64,000 nucleotides of DNA from Muribaculaceae bacterium Isolate-013 (NCI) (lineage in GTDB: Bacteria > Bacteroidota > Bacteroidia > Bacteroidales > Muribaculaceae): positions 43,407 to 107,406 of the forward strand of contig SCEJ01000004.1 of assembly GCA_004102785.1 (NCBI GenBank), in the 5' to 3' direction. This document shows positions 16,869 through 24,463 of the stretch, one piece after another. Position 1 is the first letter of the stretch. Each line of letters opens with the position of its first letter. A program made the translations under genes and the position numbers. A model generated the notes under the pieces. That model did not search any database, was not told the origin of the DNA, and saw only the letters and a program-made list of their open reading frames with translations.

Positions 16869-18029
16869 CTAATCTTTTGTGTCAGTGCTGAATATGTCGG
16901 GGATTCGAGATACTGCGGCCTGCTTGTTTTTGTCAAGCACTTTCGCGTAAATCTGCGTTGTTGAGAGTTCGCGGTGGCCGAGTAGTTTGCTGACTGTGTA
17001 GATGTCGGTGCCGAGGTCAAGCATCATAACCGCGAACGTATGTCGGGCGCAATGAAAAGTAATCTCTTTGTCGATTCCGGCGCGTTGAATCCATATCTTG
17101 ATGATGTTGTTTGTCGTGCTTGTGCATGGGATTCCCTTAAACACAAGTTCAGATGCTTTTCCACGTGAGCCTAACATTTCGGCTGCTTGGGGAGTGATGT
17201 CAAGATATTCCTGGCCTTTGGTCTTCTTCTGCCGGAAGATGATGCGCGTGTAATCGCCCTGCTGTTGGACTTCGCCCCACGTCAGTTTCAGAATATCGGA
17301 ACGGCGTAACCCGGTCAGGCACGAAAAGAGAAACGCACGTTTGATTAGGTCGCTGTCGCAATCGGTCTGCGCCGCTTTCTTGACTTCTTCGATTGTGAGA
17401 TACATTCGCGTGCTTTCCTCGCCTGAAAAGCCGTCTATGCTGCGCATAGGATTGTGTGCGATGATTCGGTCTTCGTATGCTTGATTCAGGCAAGCACGTA
17501 GTTTGTTGAAATACGACTGCCGCGAGTTCTGCGAGAGTGGCTTCAACTCGCTTCGCTTTCGGAAGTCGCAACCGTAGGCGTATGCCTCTTTTTCGAGATA
17601 ATCCCTGAAGCCTTGCACCCAACGCGGCGTGATGTCGGCAAATGTGATGTCTTTGCGCTTTTCGTACCGCTCAAGATGTTTCAGACAACAGTTCCAATTT
17701 CCCCAATTTCCGAGTGATTCAACACCACGCCGCTTTTCGACTAATGCCCGGTAGTAGTCAAAGAATCGCGTTTCTTCGGCATACTGTGATTTGAATCCAA
17801 ATTCGCCGTTCTGAATCTCAACTATGCGTTGTGCCTTGATTGATTGAGCGAGTTGCAATGTCTGCCGGTTCTTCTCGCGGTCGGCTTTCGTGCGCTCCGG
17901 CACGAGATAGAGTTTCAGATACTCATTGTAACGCCGTCCGTCACGGCAAATGTCGAGGAATAGGGCGATAAGGCCGTTTGCGCGTTGACGCTGCCGGAGA
18001 TACACCGGCTCTTTATTCGTTTTCTTCAT
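16869..18029 (-). CDS. Tyrosine recombinase (phage integrase)
   Basis: 386 residues from the ATG at 18029 (MKKTNKEPVYLR); a longer frame to 18098 runs into the promoter. Catalytic residues are in LTGLRRSD (Arg), HCARHTFA (His-x-x-Arg), LLGHRELSTTQIY (His and the Tyr nucleophile). The N-terminal half is the SAM-like core-binding domain (WVQGFRDYLEKEAYAYG). It would join element and chromosome at attL/attR. It reads toward the element interior and lies at its right end. Confidence 0.92.
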   Translation of the reverse strand: MKKTNKEPVYLRQRQRANGLIALFLDICRDGRRYNEYLKLYLVPERTKADREKNRQTLQLAQSIKAQRIVEIQNGEFGFKSQYAEETRFFDYYRALVEKRRGVESLGNWGNWNCCLKHLERYEKRKDITFADITPRWVQGFRDYLEKEAYAYGCDFRKRSELKPLSQNSRQSYFNKLRACLNQAYEDRIIAHNPMRSIDGFSGEESTRMYLTIEEVKKAAQTDCDSDLIKRAFLFSCLTGLRRSDILKLTWGEVQQQGDYTRIIFRQKKTKGQEYLDITPQAAEMLGSRGKASELVFKGIPCTSTTNNIIKIWIQRAGIDKEITFHCARHTFAVMMLDLGTDIYTVSKLLGHRELSTTQIYAKVLDKNKQAAVSRIPDIFSTDTKD

Positions 18030-18053
18030 TGTCGGATATTGCGTTGAAATTTG

Positions 18054-18105
18054 TTGCGCGTGTTGCGCGTGAAGTTTTGCGCAACAGAAACGCAACACAA
18101 AGGTA
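18054..18105 (-). promoter_or_regulatory. Integrase leader: tandem repeat and -7 box
   Basis: Two perfect tandem copies of TTGCGCGTG lie at 18054-18071, followed by the related palindrome TTGCGCAA. On the minus strand TACCTTTG (18105-18098) matches a -7 box; no clear -33 box is seen. The repeats, between this box and the integrase start, may be an operator or integrase arm sites. Confidence 0.4.
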
Positions 18106-18197
18106 GCATATTCCCGGCATATATTCGCACACTTTAACCGAAAATCTTATTTTCATCTTTATCTACACTCGCCTAAATACTATGCTATTAGTGTGTT
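18106..18197. other. Junction of integrase element and chromosome (attR region)
   Basis: AT-rich stretch without a gene between the integrase leader and the truncated host gene. The element boundary must lie about here, as genes switch strand and base composition. The exact core cannot be set because the other end is outside the window. No tRNA gene is visible as attachment site. Confidence 0.45.
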
Positions 18198-18509
18198 ATG
18201 GCGATGCTATGGGAGTGCGATTTTATTTTCATTGAAAATCCGCGCTCATTTTCCGATGCAAAAAGTAAGTACTCTCACTTTATTCGATTTACAATTCCAA
18301 AAGGTACTAATATAGCTCAGGATTGCCTTACATTTAATACTCCGAAGATACCTTCATGGGTTTCAGAAGCAAATGATGAAACTGGCGTAAACATTCAAGA
18401 AAATATAAATAAAACAACAGGTATAAAATATCTTATTCAAGGTGTAGCGGATGCCTATAAGAATGAGAAAGTAAGCACGTCATTTAATTTTAACATTAAA
18501 CGCAAATAA
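18198..18509 (+). pseudogene. C-terminal fragment of a host-operon gene
   Basis: 103 residues with no signal peptide and a fortuitous ATG just after a TAG at 18189. The sequence (ENPRSFSDAKSKYSHFIRF, KTTGIKYLIQGVADAY) looks like the end of a beta-rich extracellular or adaptor protein, not a complete small gene. It lies 3 bp upstream of the membrane gene, so it is the remnant of the operon's first gene, cut by the integrase element. A complete small gene cannot be ruled out. Confidence 0.55.
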
Positions 18510-18512
18510 TAT

Positions 18513-18971
18513 ATGGGCGAATTTTTCGGAAGCATCTATTGCTGGTTTGAAGATTTTTTCGGTCTTGAACTTGCAGAATATATGTGGGGATCATCTTCCC
18601 CCCTATCACCAAACAATTCCTTTATAGGGATTGGCTTTACCATGTTTGGCATAAGCCTTGCAATGGTGTTGGTCTATTACTATGTAGTGAATCACCCTCG
18701 CTTAAACAACTGGTGGGGTTGGCTTATCTTTTTAGGCATAAATGCCATTATCAACTTTATAGTTGGTTGGCAATGGGTGCTAAAAGATTACTATGATAAT
18801 AAAATGGTGACTATTGACCCATCTACAAATTTGCAAGTTCCACTGAATATTGGAGAGTCTGAGATACTTTGTTTCGGAGTTTCTAATATGATTCTCTCAA
18901 TACTCGCATTTATCATTTTCTCCTTCATATTCAAATGGTGGAGTTCAAATTGCTCACGCGCCCCATTTTAA
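18513..18971 (+). CDS. Four-helix membrane protein of the tubulin/actin-like operon
   Basis: 152 residues. Hydrophobic helices are visible at IGFTMFGISLAMVLVYYYV, WWGWLIFLGINAIINFIVGW, and near the C-terminus VSNMILSILAFIIFSFIFKW, with an amphipathic N-terminus. No catalytic motif. It is encoded 4 bp upstream of the tubulin-like gene, so it is a likely membrane anchor or pore for the two filament-type ATP/GTPases. GC content is clearly lower than in either phage element. Confidence 0.7.
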   Translation: MGEFFGSIYCWFEDFFGLELAEYMWGSSSPLSPNNSFIGIGFTMFGISLAMVLVYYYVVNHPRLNNWWGWLIFLGINAIINFIVGWQWVLKDYYDNKMVTIDPSTNLQVPLNIGESEILCFGVSNMILSILAFIIFSFIFKWWSSNCSRAPF

Positions 18972-18975
18972 TCAT

Positions 18976-20370
18976 ATGTCAAAGATTTTCGTATTTGGGA
19001 TAGGAGGCACCGGCTCTCGTGTGCTTCGTTCACTTACAATGATGTTAGCTTCAGGTGTCAAATTTGGAGCTGATGAAATAGTTCCTATTATCATCGATCC
19101 AGACACTGCAAATGCAGATTTGACACGTACTGTTTCTTTGCTGAATAATTATTCCTCGATTCGCCAGTCCCTTAATTTTAGTAGCGACAATCAGAGTAAT
19201 TTTTTCAGAACCGAAATAGAGCAAATCCATCCTAACTACACTCTCCGTATTAACGACACAGACGATAAATCTTTCCAACAATTTATTGAATACGCGTCGA
19301 TGTCCAAAGCGAATAAAGCTTTGGCTAAAATGCTTTTCTCTGACAAGAACTTACAATCCTCAATGGAAGTGGGTTTCAAAGGAAACCCGAATATCGGTAG
19401 TGTTGTTCTTAACCAAATCGCCCACTCAACAGATTTTGAAGACTTTGCCAACGCTTTCAGCGATGGCGATAGGATTTTTATTATCAGTTCTATCTTCGGT
19501 GGGACTGGAGCCAGTGGCTTTCCTCTACTTCTGAAAACACTCCGTAACGGAACTGACTTCCCCAATCATGATGTGATTAACAAAGCCACAATCGGAGCTG
19601 TTACTATCCTCCCATATTTTAAGCTTCAACAAAACGATGAAAGTGAAATAGATTCATCCACTTTCGTTTCTAAAACTAAATCAGCATTGGCATATTACGA
19701 GAACAACATCAGCAAAAATGGCTCTATCGATGCTCTTTACTACCTTGCTGATGATGTCTCTAAAACTTATGAGAATCATGAGGGCGGTTCGTCACAACGT
19801 AACGATGCCCATTTGATTGAGTTCTTGGGCGCAACTGCTATTGTTCACTTCTCTAATTCTCAATTTATGGCTCCAGCTAATATGGAATTGGGCATTAAAG
19901 AAGTCGGTGGCTCGGTGTCATTCGATTCGTTCTATCGTAAAATGCGTGAAATGCTTTATAGGCCTCTTGTGCAGTTTACCATGATGGCTAATGCTTTAAC
20001 TCATAAAGCTAACACATTTCAATCGGCCTCCTTTAATGCTAATAAAGGTAACTTCGATGACTTCTATAGTGGTATGTTCTACAGCGACCTTGAGCCCTTT
20101 TTCCATAAGTATCACGAGTGGCTAAAAGAGATGAAGGAGAATAAACGTTCTCTGGATTTATTTAATGCTACCTGTGGTGACAAGCCCTTTGATCTCGTCA
20201 CCGGCGTCAAGCCAAGAAAGATCTTTAGCAAGTTCTCCGACTACACTCTCGTGATAGACCGACTAAACTCTGCTGTTAGGAATTGCAAAAGCAAAGGGGT
20301 TGAAAATAAATTCTTGGAAATGTTCTATCTCGGAACTCAAAAGCTCGTTTCGGAAAAATTAAGCAATTAA
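18976..20370 (+). CDS. Tubulin/FtsZ-like GTPase homologue
   Basis: 464 residues. Near the N-terminus VFGIGGTGSRVLRSL (residues 6-20) matches the first nucleotide loop of the tubulin/FtsZ fold. FGGTGASGFP at 174-183 occupies the place of the FtsZ signature GGGTGTG. These are followed by strands and helices of a C-terminal domain (GGSVSFDSFYRKMREMLYRP). I take it as a member of the bacterial tubulin-like family typified by Pfam Tubulin_2. It is 5 bp upstream of an actin/Hsp70-like gene. Predicted to bind GTP and perhaps polymerise; a Rossmann-fold NAD enzyme is the main alternative, made less likely by the second glycine loop. Confidence 0.7.
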   Translation: MSKIFVFGIGGTGSRVLRSLTMMLASGVKFGADEIVPIIIDPDTANADLTRTVSLLNNYSSIRQSLNFSSDNQSNFFRTEIEQIHPNYTLRINDTDDKSFQQFIEYASMSKANKALAKMLFSDKNLQSSMEVGFKGNPNIGSVVLNQIAHSTDFEDFANAFSDGDRIFIISSIFGGTGASGFPLLLKTLRNGTDFPNHDVINKATIGAVTILPYFKLQQNDESEIDSSTFVSKTKSALAYYENNISKNGSIDALYYLADDVSKTYENHEGGSSQRNDAHLIEFLGATAIVHFSNSQFMAPANMELGIKEVGGSVSFDSFYRKMREMLYRPLVQFTMMANALTHKANTFQSASFNANKGNFDDFYSGMFYSDLEPFFHKYHEWLKEMKENKRSLDLFNATCGDKPFDLVTGVKPRKIFSKFSDYTLVIDRLNSAVRNCKSKGVENKFLEMFYLGTQKLVSEKLSN

Positions 20371-20375
20371 CAATC

Positions 20376-21482
20376 ATGTCTAAAATATTCCGACTATATA
20401 AGGAGGGTACATCTACTTATGAGGACTGGAACAATAGTCCTGCGTTTCCTTACAACTCAGCCAGTCGTGACACCATCGAAGATCCTGATGGGACTTCTGC
20501 ACGTCATGAAATCACCTCGATTCCGTCTCCTTTCGCTCGTATAGATTTAATCAAAACGGCTTTTAAAGAGGTGTGTAAACCAGATAAAAGAACAAAAAGA
20601 GCAGATCTTGACGGAAATACTATCTTTCACAAGATGGTTTCCGATACTCTTGATGTTGCTGAAATTTTCTTCAATATCGATAAGTATAACGGAAAAGTAG
20701 AGATAATCAAATGGGATCCTCAACTTATGCTAAGCGAGCTGAGCAATTCGGGAATTGCTGGTCATCAGTATCTTGCTGATGCACTTGATAAGTACATGGT
20801 GTCCGATTCAAAAACATACAATTTCGGTCAGTTGCATAATCTGTATTTGTTGAACTATGTTGAAGGACCAGATGAACTCAATATCATTGGCGCGACATCT
20901 CCTGCTACATTATTTTTCAGTAATGCAAATGATTTGAGCTATGTCAACAATATCTTCTTTGGCGAGGATAAGCCTTTTGATAGCGATTATCAACCCCTCT
21001 ATAAGCGAGACTTCGAATTCATTAAGTATCTGTTCGCTCTCCGCAAAGCAATTCCAAATTTCGCCAATCTTTTCCCTGAGATTGATACATATTTGAATGC
21101 GACATATAAGGCTATTCCTGATCAGTCAAAAAAGAATCAGCTCAACAACATAACCTCGGTTGCCCTTGAAGATTTCGATTCTATAGATGTCGCAGATATT
21201 AACCAAAGTGATTTGGTAGAGGTCCTTGGCTATAATTTGTATAAGAAATCAAGTCGACCCGTCAATGCTCAGAGTGATTTTGTAATCAAATCTACTATAT
21301 CTTCGGAGGAACCACTGGTTCTTCCTATTGAAGCTGGTAACAGGTATAGCGACCTCCAATATACAACAGGTAAGTGGGGTAAAACCAATAAGGCACCTTT
21401 CCAAGATACGGAGTTAGACTTGGCGAAACGAGTGTATGGGGCACAAAACGAAGCGTTTGATGTTGAGGTCGGTCGGATTTGA
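20376..21482 (+). pseudogene. Actin/Hsp70-like gene, 5' part (interrupted by Mu-like prophage)
   Basis: 353 host codons from the ATG at 20376 to 21434, after which the frame enters the prophage end and stops at 21482. This portion has no nucleotide motif; it is helical with a beta-rich end (VLPIEAGNRYSDLQYTTGKW). The continuation is at 62171-63874 in the same frame. Joining them at the single AGTG gives a 920-codon gene. Together with the tubulin-like gene 5 bp upstream it forms one operon. The interrupted protein is probably non-functional. Confidence 0.85.
21431..21434. repeat. Left target-site copy AGTG
   Basis: AGTG directly left of the prophage terminus, matching AGTG at 62167-62170. 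Mu-type transposition usually duplicates 5 bp; only 4 match here, and the fifth base differs (G at 21430, A at 62166). Confidence 0.75.
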
Positions 21483-21549
21483 TGAAAGCCTTTGAGTTTG
21501 CGGCAGTTAGGCGAGGGTAGGGGAGTGCGGTCAAAAAAACGAAGCGTTT
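21435..21549. promoter_or_regulatory. Left end: terminal repeat and transposase sites
   Basis: The left terminus is TATGGGGCACAAAACGAAGC. AAAACGAAGCGTTT occurs at 21445-21458 and again at 21536-21549, both pointing inward. The motif GTTTACA occurs at about 21546, 21590 and 21630. In Mu, three transposase sites per end build the transpososome; these are the probable counterparts. Confidence 0.75.
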
Positions 21550-21725
21550 ACATTGGTTTAATTTCGGTTTAATTTTCGGCTCGACGAGTTTACACAGGGG
21601 CTACACCCGGCGCGTGATTGGCATCGGATGGTTTACACTGTGGCTTTAGTCAGCAGGAAGGGTAGGGGAGTCGGCTTTGCGCCGATTTTTTTGTGCCTGT
21701 TCCCTATTATAATTTTCTCAAAAGG

Positions 21726-21755
21726 TTGCAAATAGCGGTTATTTGTGTATATTTG
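21726..21755 (+). promoter_or_regulatory. Left-end promoter
   Basis: TTG at 21726-21728 and TATATTTG at 21748-21755, 19 bp apart. Predicted start near 21762, 10 bp before the 21772 gene, hence almost leaderless. Confidence 0.65.
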
Positions 21756-21771
21756 CGGAAAATTTACGAGT

Positions 21772-22008
21772 ATGAGACAGACCAAATGCATCATCGTTCA
21801 CTTGACAGGCAAGCGTAAAACCCTCGCTTTCGGCTCGATTGCCGCCATTTTCCACCATCTGACCCCGGAACAAGTGGGTTGTGGGTATGATTATCTGCGC
21901 CGCGCCGGATTGAGTGGTGGCGGCACTGTTGTTACCAAACGTGCGATAATACAGCAAACTACGCTGCTCACATCCCCTCGTGGAGCCTGCGACGGCGCAG
22001 ATGATTGA
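21772..22008 (+). CDS. Left-end basic small protein
   Basis: 78 residues from the ATG at 21772 (MRQTKCIIVHLTGKRKTL). The centre (IAAIFHHLTPEQVGCGYDYL) resembles a short HTH-like helix pair. It has its own promoter and terminator and lies between the left end and the repressor, where Mu itself has no such gene. Possibly a regulator expressed in the lysogen. Family not recognised. Confidence 0.6.
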   Translation: MRQTKCIIVHLTGKRKTLAFGSIAAIFHHLTPEQVGCGYDYLRRAGLSGGGTVVTKRAIIQQTTLLTSPRGACDGADD

Positions 22009-22066
22009 ATGACATAATAGCGGCGTTATAACGGACTTAGAGAGCCGCTAAAACGCCTACTTTCCG

Positions 22067-22093
22067 GGGGAGCCTTGCGGTTCCCCTATTTTG
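22067..22093 (+). terminator. Rho-independent terminator
   Basis: Perfect 8-bp stem GGGGAGCC / GGTTCCCC with 4-nt loop, followed by TATTTTG. It ends the 21772 transcript. Confidence 0.6.
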
Positions 22094-22117
22094 TGTTCGA
22101 ATGGTCGATTTTGACGG

Positions 22118-22175
22118 GTGGATATTCAGGTGGATATTCAAAGTGGATATTCACTTGTGGAAAAGTGGATATTCA
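22118..22175 (+). repeat. Four copies of GTGGATATTCA
   Basis: Identical 11-mers at 22118, 22130, 22143 and 22165. Their place, near the left end and about 0.8 kb from the early promoter, recalls the Mu internal enhancer/operator, which assists transpososome assembly. An open frame across them (22118-22300) is not convincing as a gene. Confidence 0.55.
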
Positions 22176-22446
22176 CATTTGGGGTAATCGGGGGGGGTAA
22201 TAGAGGGGTAGAAAAATACCGTTTTTTCAAAATAGACCCCCGATTTTGGCATTTCACTATTAAGAAAAAACCGTTGCTTTGCGCTCGACTACCTTATTAA
22301 ATATAGGAAATTCAAGGGATTGAGCCGATTTAGACCCCATTTTGAGGGGGTAACACCCCGGAGAAGGGCGATTCGAGGGTATTCCGGGGTTTCCTTTGGT
22401 ATCCGTTTCGTTCAGTTGGGGCATATTCCAAATCTCTCCCATTCCT
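22176..22446. other. Gene-free stretch after repeats
   Basis: About 270 bp with G-runs and no good reading frame, promoter or hairpin that I can support. It lies downstream of the convergent repressor gene and may hold its terminator. Confidence 0.4.
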
Positions 22447-22935
22447 CTATAAGTCCACGGTGGATTTGGAAAGTTCCCTTGGTGCAGTTTGAAAGGACTC
22501 CTCGACAACGTTTTTTTCTCGCTCAAGCTGCGCGATGCGCTCCTTGAGGCGACCAATCTCTTCTGCTTGTTTCTGAATTGTAGTAACAAGGTTAGTTACC
22601 AATGATGAATCTGAAGCAACTTGTGATGGAGGTGCTTCTATGGGTGCGGTAGGTGGAATATAATTTTTGCCGGTCGTTGGATCTGTTTCGACAAGACACG
22701 AAGGAATGCCATTAGACGTGGACATCATATCCCCTACTCCTGTCAGAAGCCACTGAGCTGAATATTGGGGATAATTTTCAACTATGGCTTGAAGCCATTT
22801 GGATTGGATATCGGTTCCATTACTTATAGCACGAGAAAGTACGCCCTTGCTCGCACCAATAATGCGCTCAAGGGCTCCGATAGTTATCCCTTCATGCTCG
22901 GCTAACTGTTTTATCCGGGGGAGAATTTTACACAT
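22447..22935 (-). CDS. Mu-like prophage repressor
   Basis: 162 residues from the ATG at 22935 (MCKILPRIKQLAEHEG). HTH in GITIGALERIIGASKGVLSR, then AQWLLTGVGDMM, the repressor motif seen elsewhere in the window. The C-terminus is a coiled coil (QAEEIGRLKERIAQLEREK). A frame to 23106 is longer but lacks a matching context. Transcribed toward the left end, opposite to the early operon, from a promoter at 23019-23050. Confidence 0.8.
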   Translation of the reverse strand: MCKILPRIKQLAEHEGITIGALERIIGASKGVLSRAISNGTDIQSKWLQAIVENYPQYSAQWLLTGVGDMMSTSNGIPSCLVETDPTTGKNYIPPTAPIEAPPSQVASDSSLVTNLVTTIQKQAEEIGRLKERIAQLEREKNVVEESFQTAPRELSKSTVDL

Positions 22936-22936
22936 C

Positions 22937-22991
22937 GGTTGAAAATAATCGGTTAAAAATTTTGTAGGTTGAAAATTTTCACCTAACTTTG
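22937..22991 (+). promoter_or_regulatory. Early promoter with repressor operators
   Basis: TTTTG at 22960-22964 and TAACTTTG at 22984-22991 (19-bp spacer) form the rightward early promoter. Direct repeats GGTTGAAAAT, GGTTAAAAAT and GGTTGAAAAT start at 22937, 22951 and 22967 and overlap the -33 box, so repressor bound there would block early transcription. Confidence 0.7.
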
Positions 22992-23018
22992 CATCGTATT
23001 CAGTAATGAACGAGCGGC

Positions 23019-23050
23019 CAAAGATACGAAAAAACCGCGAGTTCTCAAAA
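23019..23050 (-). promoter_or_regulatory. Repressor promoter
   Basis: Minus-strand TTTTG (23050-23046), 19 bp, TATCTTTG (23026-23019). The transcript starts near 23012, crosses the operators and reads the repressor gene. It faces the early promoter, just as in the neighbouring integrase element. Confidence 0.65.
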
Positions 23051-23059
23051 TTTACAAAT

Positions 23060-23272
23060 ATGAGCGAGACAGACGAAATCAAGGAATGGCAGACGCAGAG
23101 CGTCAAGCATAAGGTGGCCGCAGTGCTGATTTTGGACGGCGTACCCTTCAGCTACAATGAAGAGAACGGCATCATGTTCACAGCCCCGGAATTCTATGTA
23201 GAGAAGTTGAAGCACCGCTTGATTTGCGCCTACGGCTGCTCCGTGAAACCGATTATTAACGAAATAAAATAA
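23060..23272 (+). CDS. First early gene, small hypothetical
   Basis: 70 residues from the ATG at 23060 (MSETDEIKEWQTQSVKHK). First gene behind the early promoter, the position of Mu ner. No clear HTH is visible, so the ner assignment is positional only. Confidence 0.55.
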   Translation: MSETDEIKEWQTQSVKHKVAAVLILDGVPFSYNEENGIMFTAPEFYVEKLKHRLICAYGCSVKPIINEIK

Positions 23273-23278
23273 ACGATT

Positions 23279-23659
23279 ATGAGTGAGGCAAAACAAATAC
23301 TGAAAGTCAATGCTGACAATCGTGAGGCGACTTTCAACGCAGCCTACAATGGCAGCTACTATACCATCTTAGGCTGTGCCGGAGACCTCAACGAGTGGAC
23401 TGCCGGATACAAAGACCTACTTGAAACAAGAGGTATCGGAACACCCAAGGAATTCATCACTTTCAAAGGCGCGGATATGAATGAGTTTTACGGACTCACC
23501 GGCGACAATGCCTATAATGATGAACTGACCTGTCTGATGTTCCCCCTGAACGCTCTTGATGTGGCGAAGTTGGCAATTTTCAAACTGCAAGCAGGTGATA
23601 GATGGTTTGACGACATTGTGGATAACAATCAGCGTCGTCAAGAGGCAATAAACGGATAA
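23279..23659 (+). CDS. Early hypothetical protein
   Basis: 126 acidic residues, alpha/beta, no motif recognised (NAAYNGSYYTILGCAGDLNE). Early operon gene between the promoter and the tRNA-like sequence. Confidence 0.6.
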   Translation: MSEAKQILKVNADNREATFNAAYNGSYYTILGCAGDLNEWTAGYKDLLETRGIGTPKEFITFKGADMNEFYGLTGDNAYNDELTCLMFPLNALDVAKLAIFKLQAGDRWFDDIVDNNQRRQEAING

Positions 23660-23762
23660 GGGTTAGACCCAAGAGAGGGCAATCCTCCGGCAAGAGAGCC
23701 GGTTAAAGCCGAAAGGCACAACATTTGAACCGCCGCCGGAATTGCAAGCCCGGCGGCATTTC
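23660..23762 (+). other. Structured gene-free leader before tRNA-like sequence
   Basis: About 100 bp without a reading frame. Contains an 8-bp stem GCCGCCGG ... CCCGGCGGC with an unpaired interior, and a smaller CCGGC/GCCGG stem. Could be a processing signal or terminator for the early transcript. Confidence 0.35.
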
Positions 23763-23850
23763 GGGAGGGTAGCTCAGAGGATAGAGCACTGGTGCGCACC
23801 GCTTGACCGAGCAGTCAGAGTCGCAGGTTCGAATCCTGCCCCTTCCACCA
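23763..23850 (+). tRNA. tRNA-like gene with abnormal anticodon arm
   Basis: 88 bp with encoded CCA. The acceptor pairs GGGAGGG with CCCTTCC, the D arm is GCTC/GAGC, and the T arm is GCAGG-TTCGAAT-CCTGC. Between D and T arms there are 34 nt instead of 22, and no normal 5-bp anticodon stem with a 7-nt loop fits. A 10-bp palindrome GGTGCGCACC sits in that segment, and removing it would allow an ACTGC/GCAGT stem. Anticodon not assigned. It may be a degenerate tRNA or a tRNA mimic. Confidence 0.5.
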
Positions 23851-23863
23851 AATTTCAGAAAAG

Positions 23864-24082
23864 ATGAAACAGCATTCAGAGAAAAGAACCGAGGTTGCAG
23901 TCAAGCTGCTCATGGAGACCTTGACACAGAACCTCAACGACACCGGGGTTGTCCTCGATGAGTTCGAGGCAACCCACAACGACTGGGAGTGCGATCAATC
24001 CAAGCAGTACGCCGCCCTTGTTGCCGGACACTTCGCTCTGAAAGAAGCCATCGACGAGATTAATAACCGACTAAATAAGTGA
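23864..24082 (+). CDS. Small early protein
   Basis: 72 residues, helical and acidic at the middle. No motif recognised. Begins 13 bp after the tRNA-like gene and 4 bp before the next gene. Confidence 0.55.
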   Translation: MKQHSEKRTEVAVKLLMETLTQNLNDTGVVLDEFEATHNDWECDQSKQYAALVAGHFALKEAIDEINNRLNK

Positions 24083-24086
24083 GAAA

Positions 24087-24452
24087 ATGAAAAGACAAAT
24101 TGCAGTATCGAAGGCCGACCGTCAGTTTCTGATGAAACTGTTCAAGGTCACCGAGCGCACAGTGTTCAATGCCTTGGCTCTTGACAAGCCGGGCAACGAC
24201 CTCCTCAACCGAATCCGCAAGGCCGCTATGAATCGCGGTGGTGTAGTCATGGTTACCTCGCCGGAGATGGAGACTTTCCATGATGCGGACGGCACGATGC
24301 GTCAGTACCTCCCAAACGGAGCGGTACTTGAGTTCTATCGAAATGACGGTACCGGCCACATCTTTTTCAAGGGGAGAGAGGTGGCAAGTTTCGAGAATGT
24401 AACTATCCCGATGATTTACGAAATACAGGCTCAGGCAGTAGCATTGAGATAA
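24087..24452 (+). CDS. HTH-containing early protein
   Basis: 121 residues. LMKLFKVTERTVFNALAL is a recognisable helix-turn-helix near the N-terminus; a beta-rich C-domain follows. Encoded just before the transposase, so probably a regulator of the early operon. Confidence 0.6.
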   Translation: MKRQIAVSKADRQFLMKLFKVTERTVFNALALDKPGNDLLNRIRKAAMNRGGVVMVTSPEMETFHDADGTMRQYLPNGAVLEFYRNDGTGHIFFKGREVASFENVTIPMIYEIQAQAVALR

Positions 24453-24463
24453 AAGTTCGGGAT

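Noticed and set aside
22118..22175. CRISPR array
   Set aside because: 11-bp repeats with 1-11 bp spacing and no cas genes do not make an array; no CRISPR found elsewhere.
22118..22300. 60-codon frame over the GTGGATATTCA repeats
   Set aside because: Composition is dictated by repeats and G-runs; no promoter or start context.
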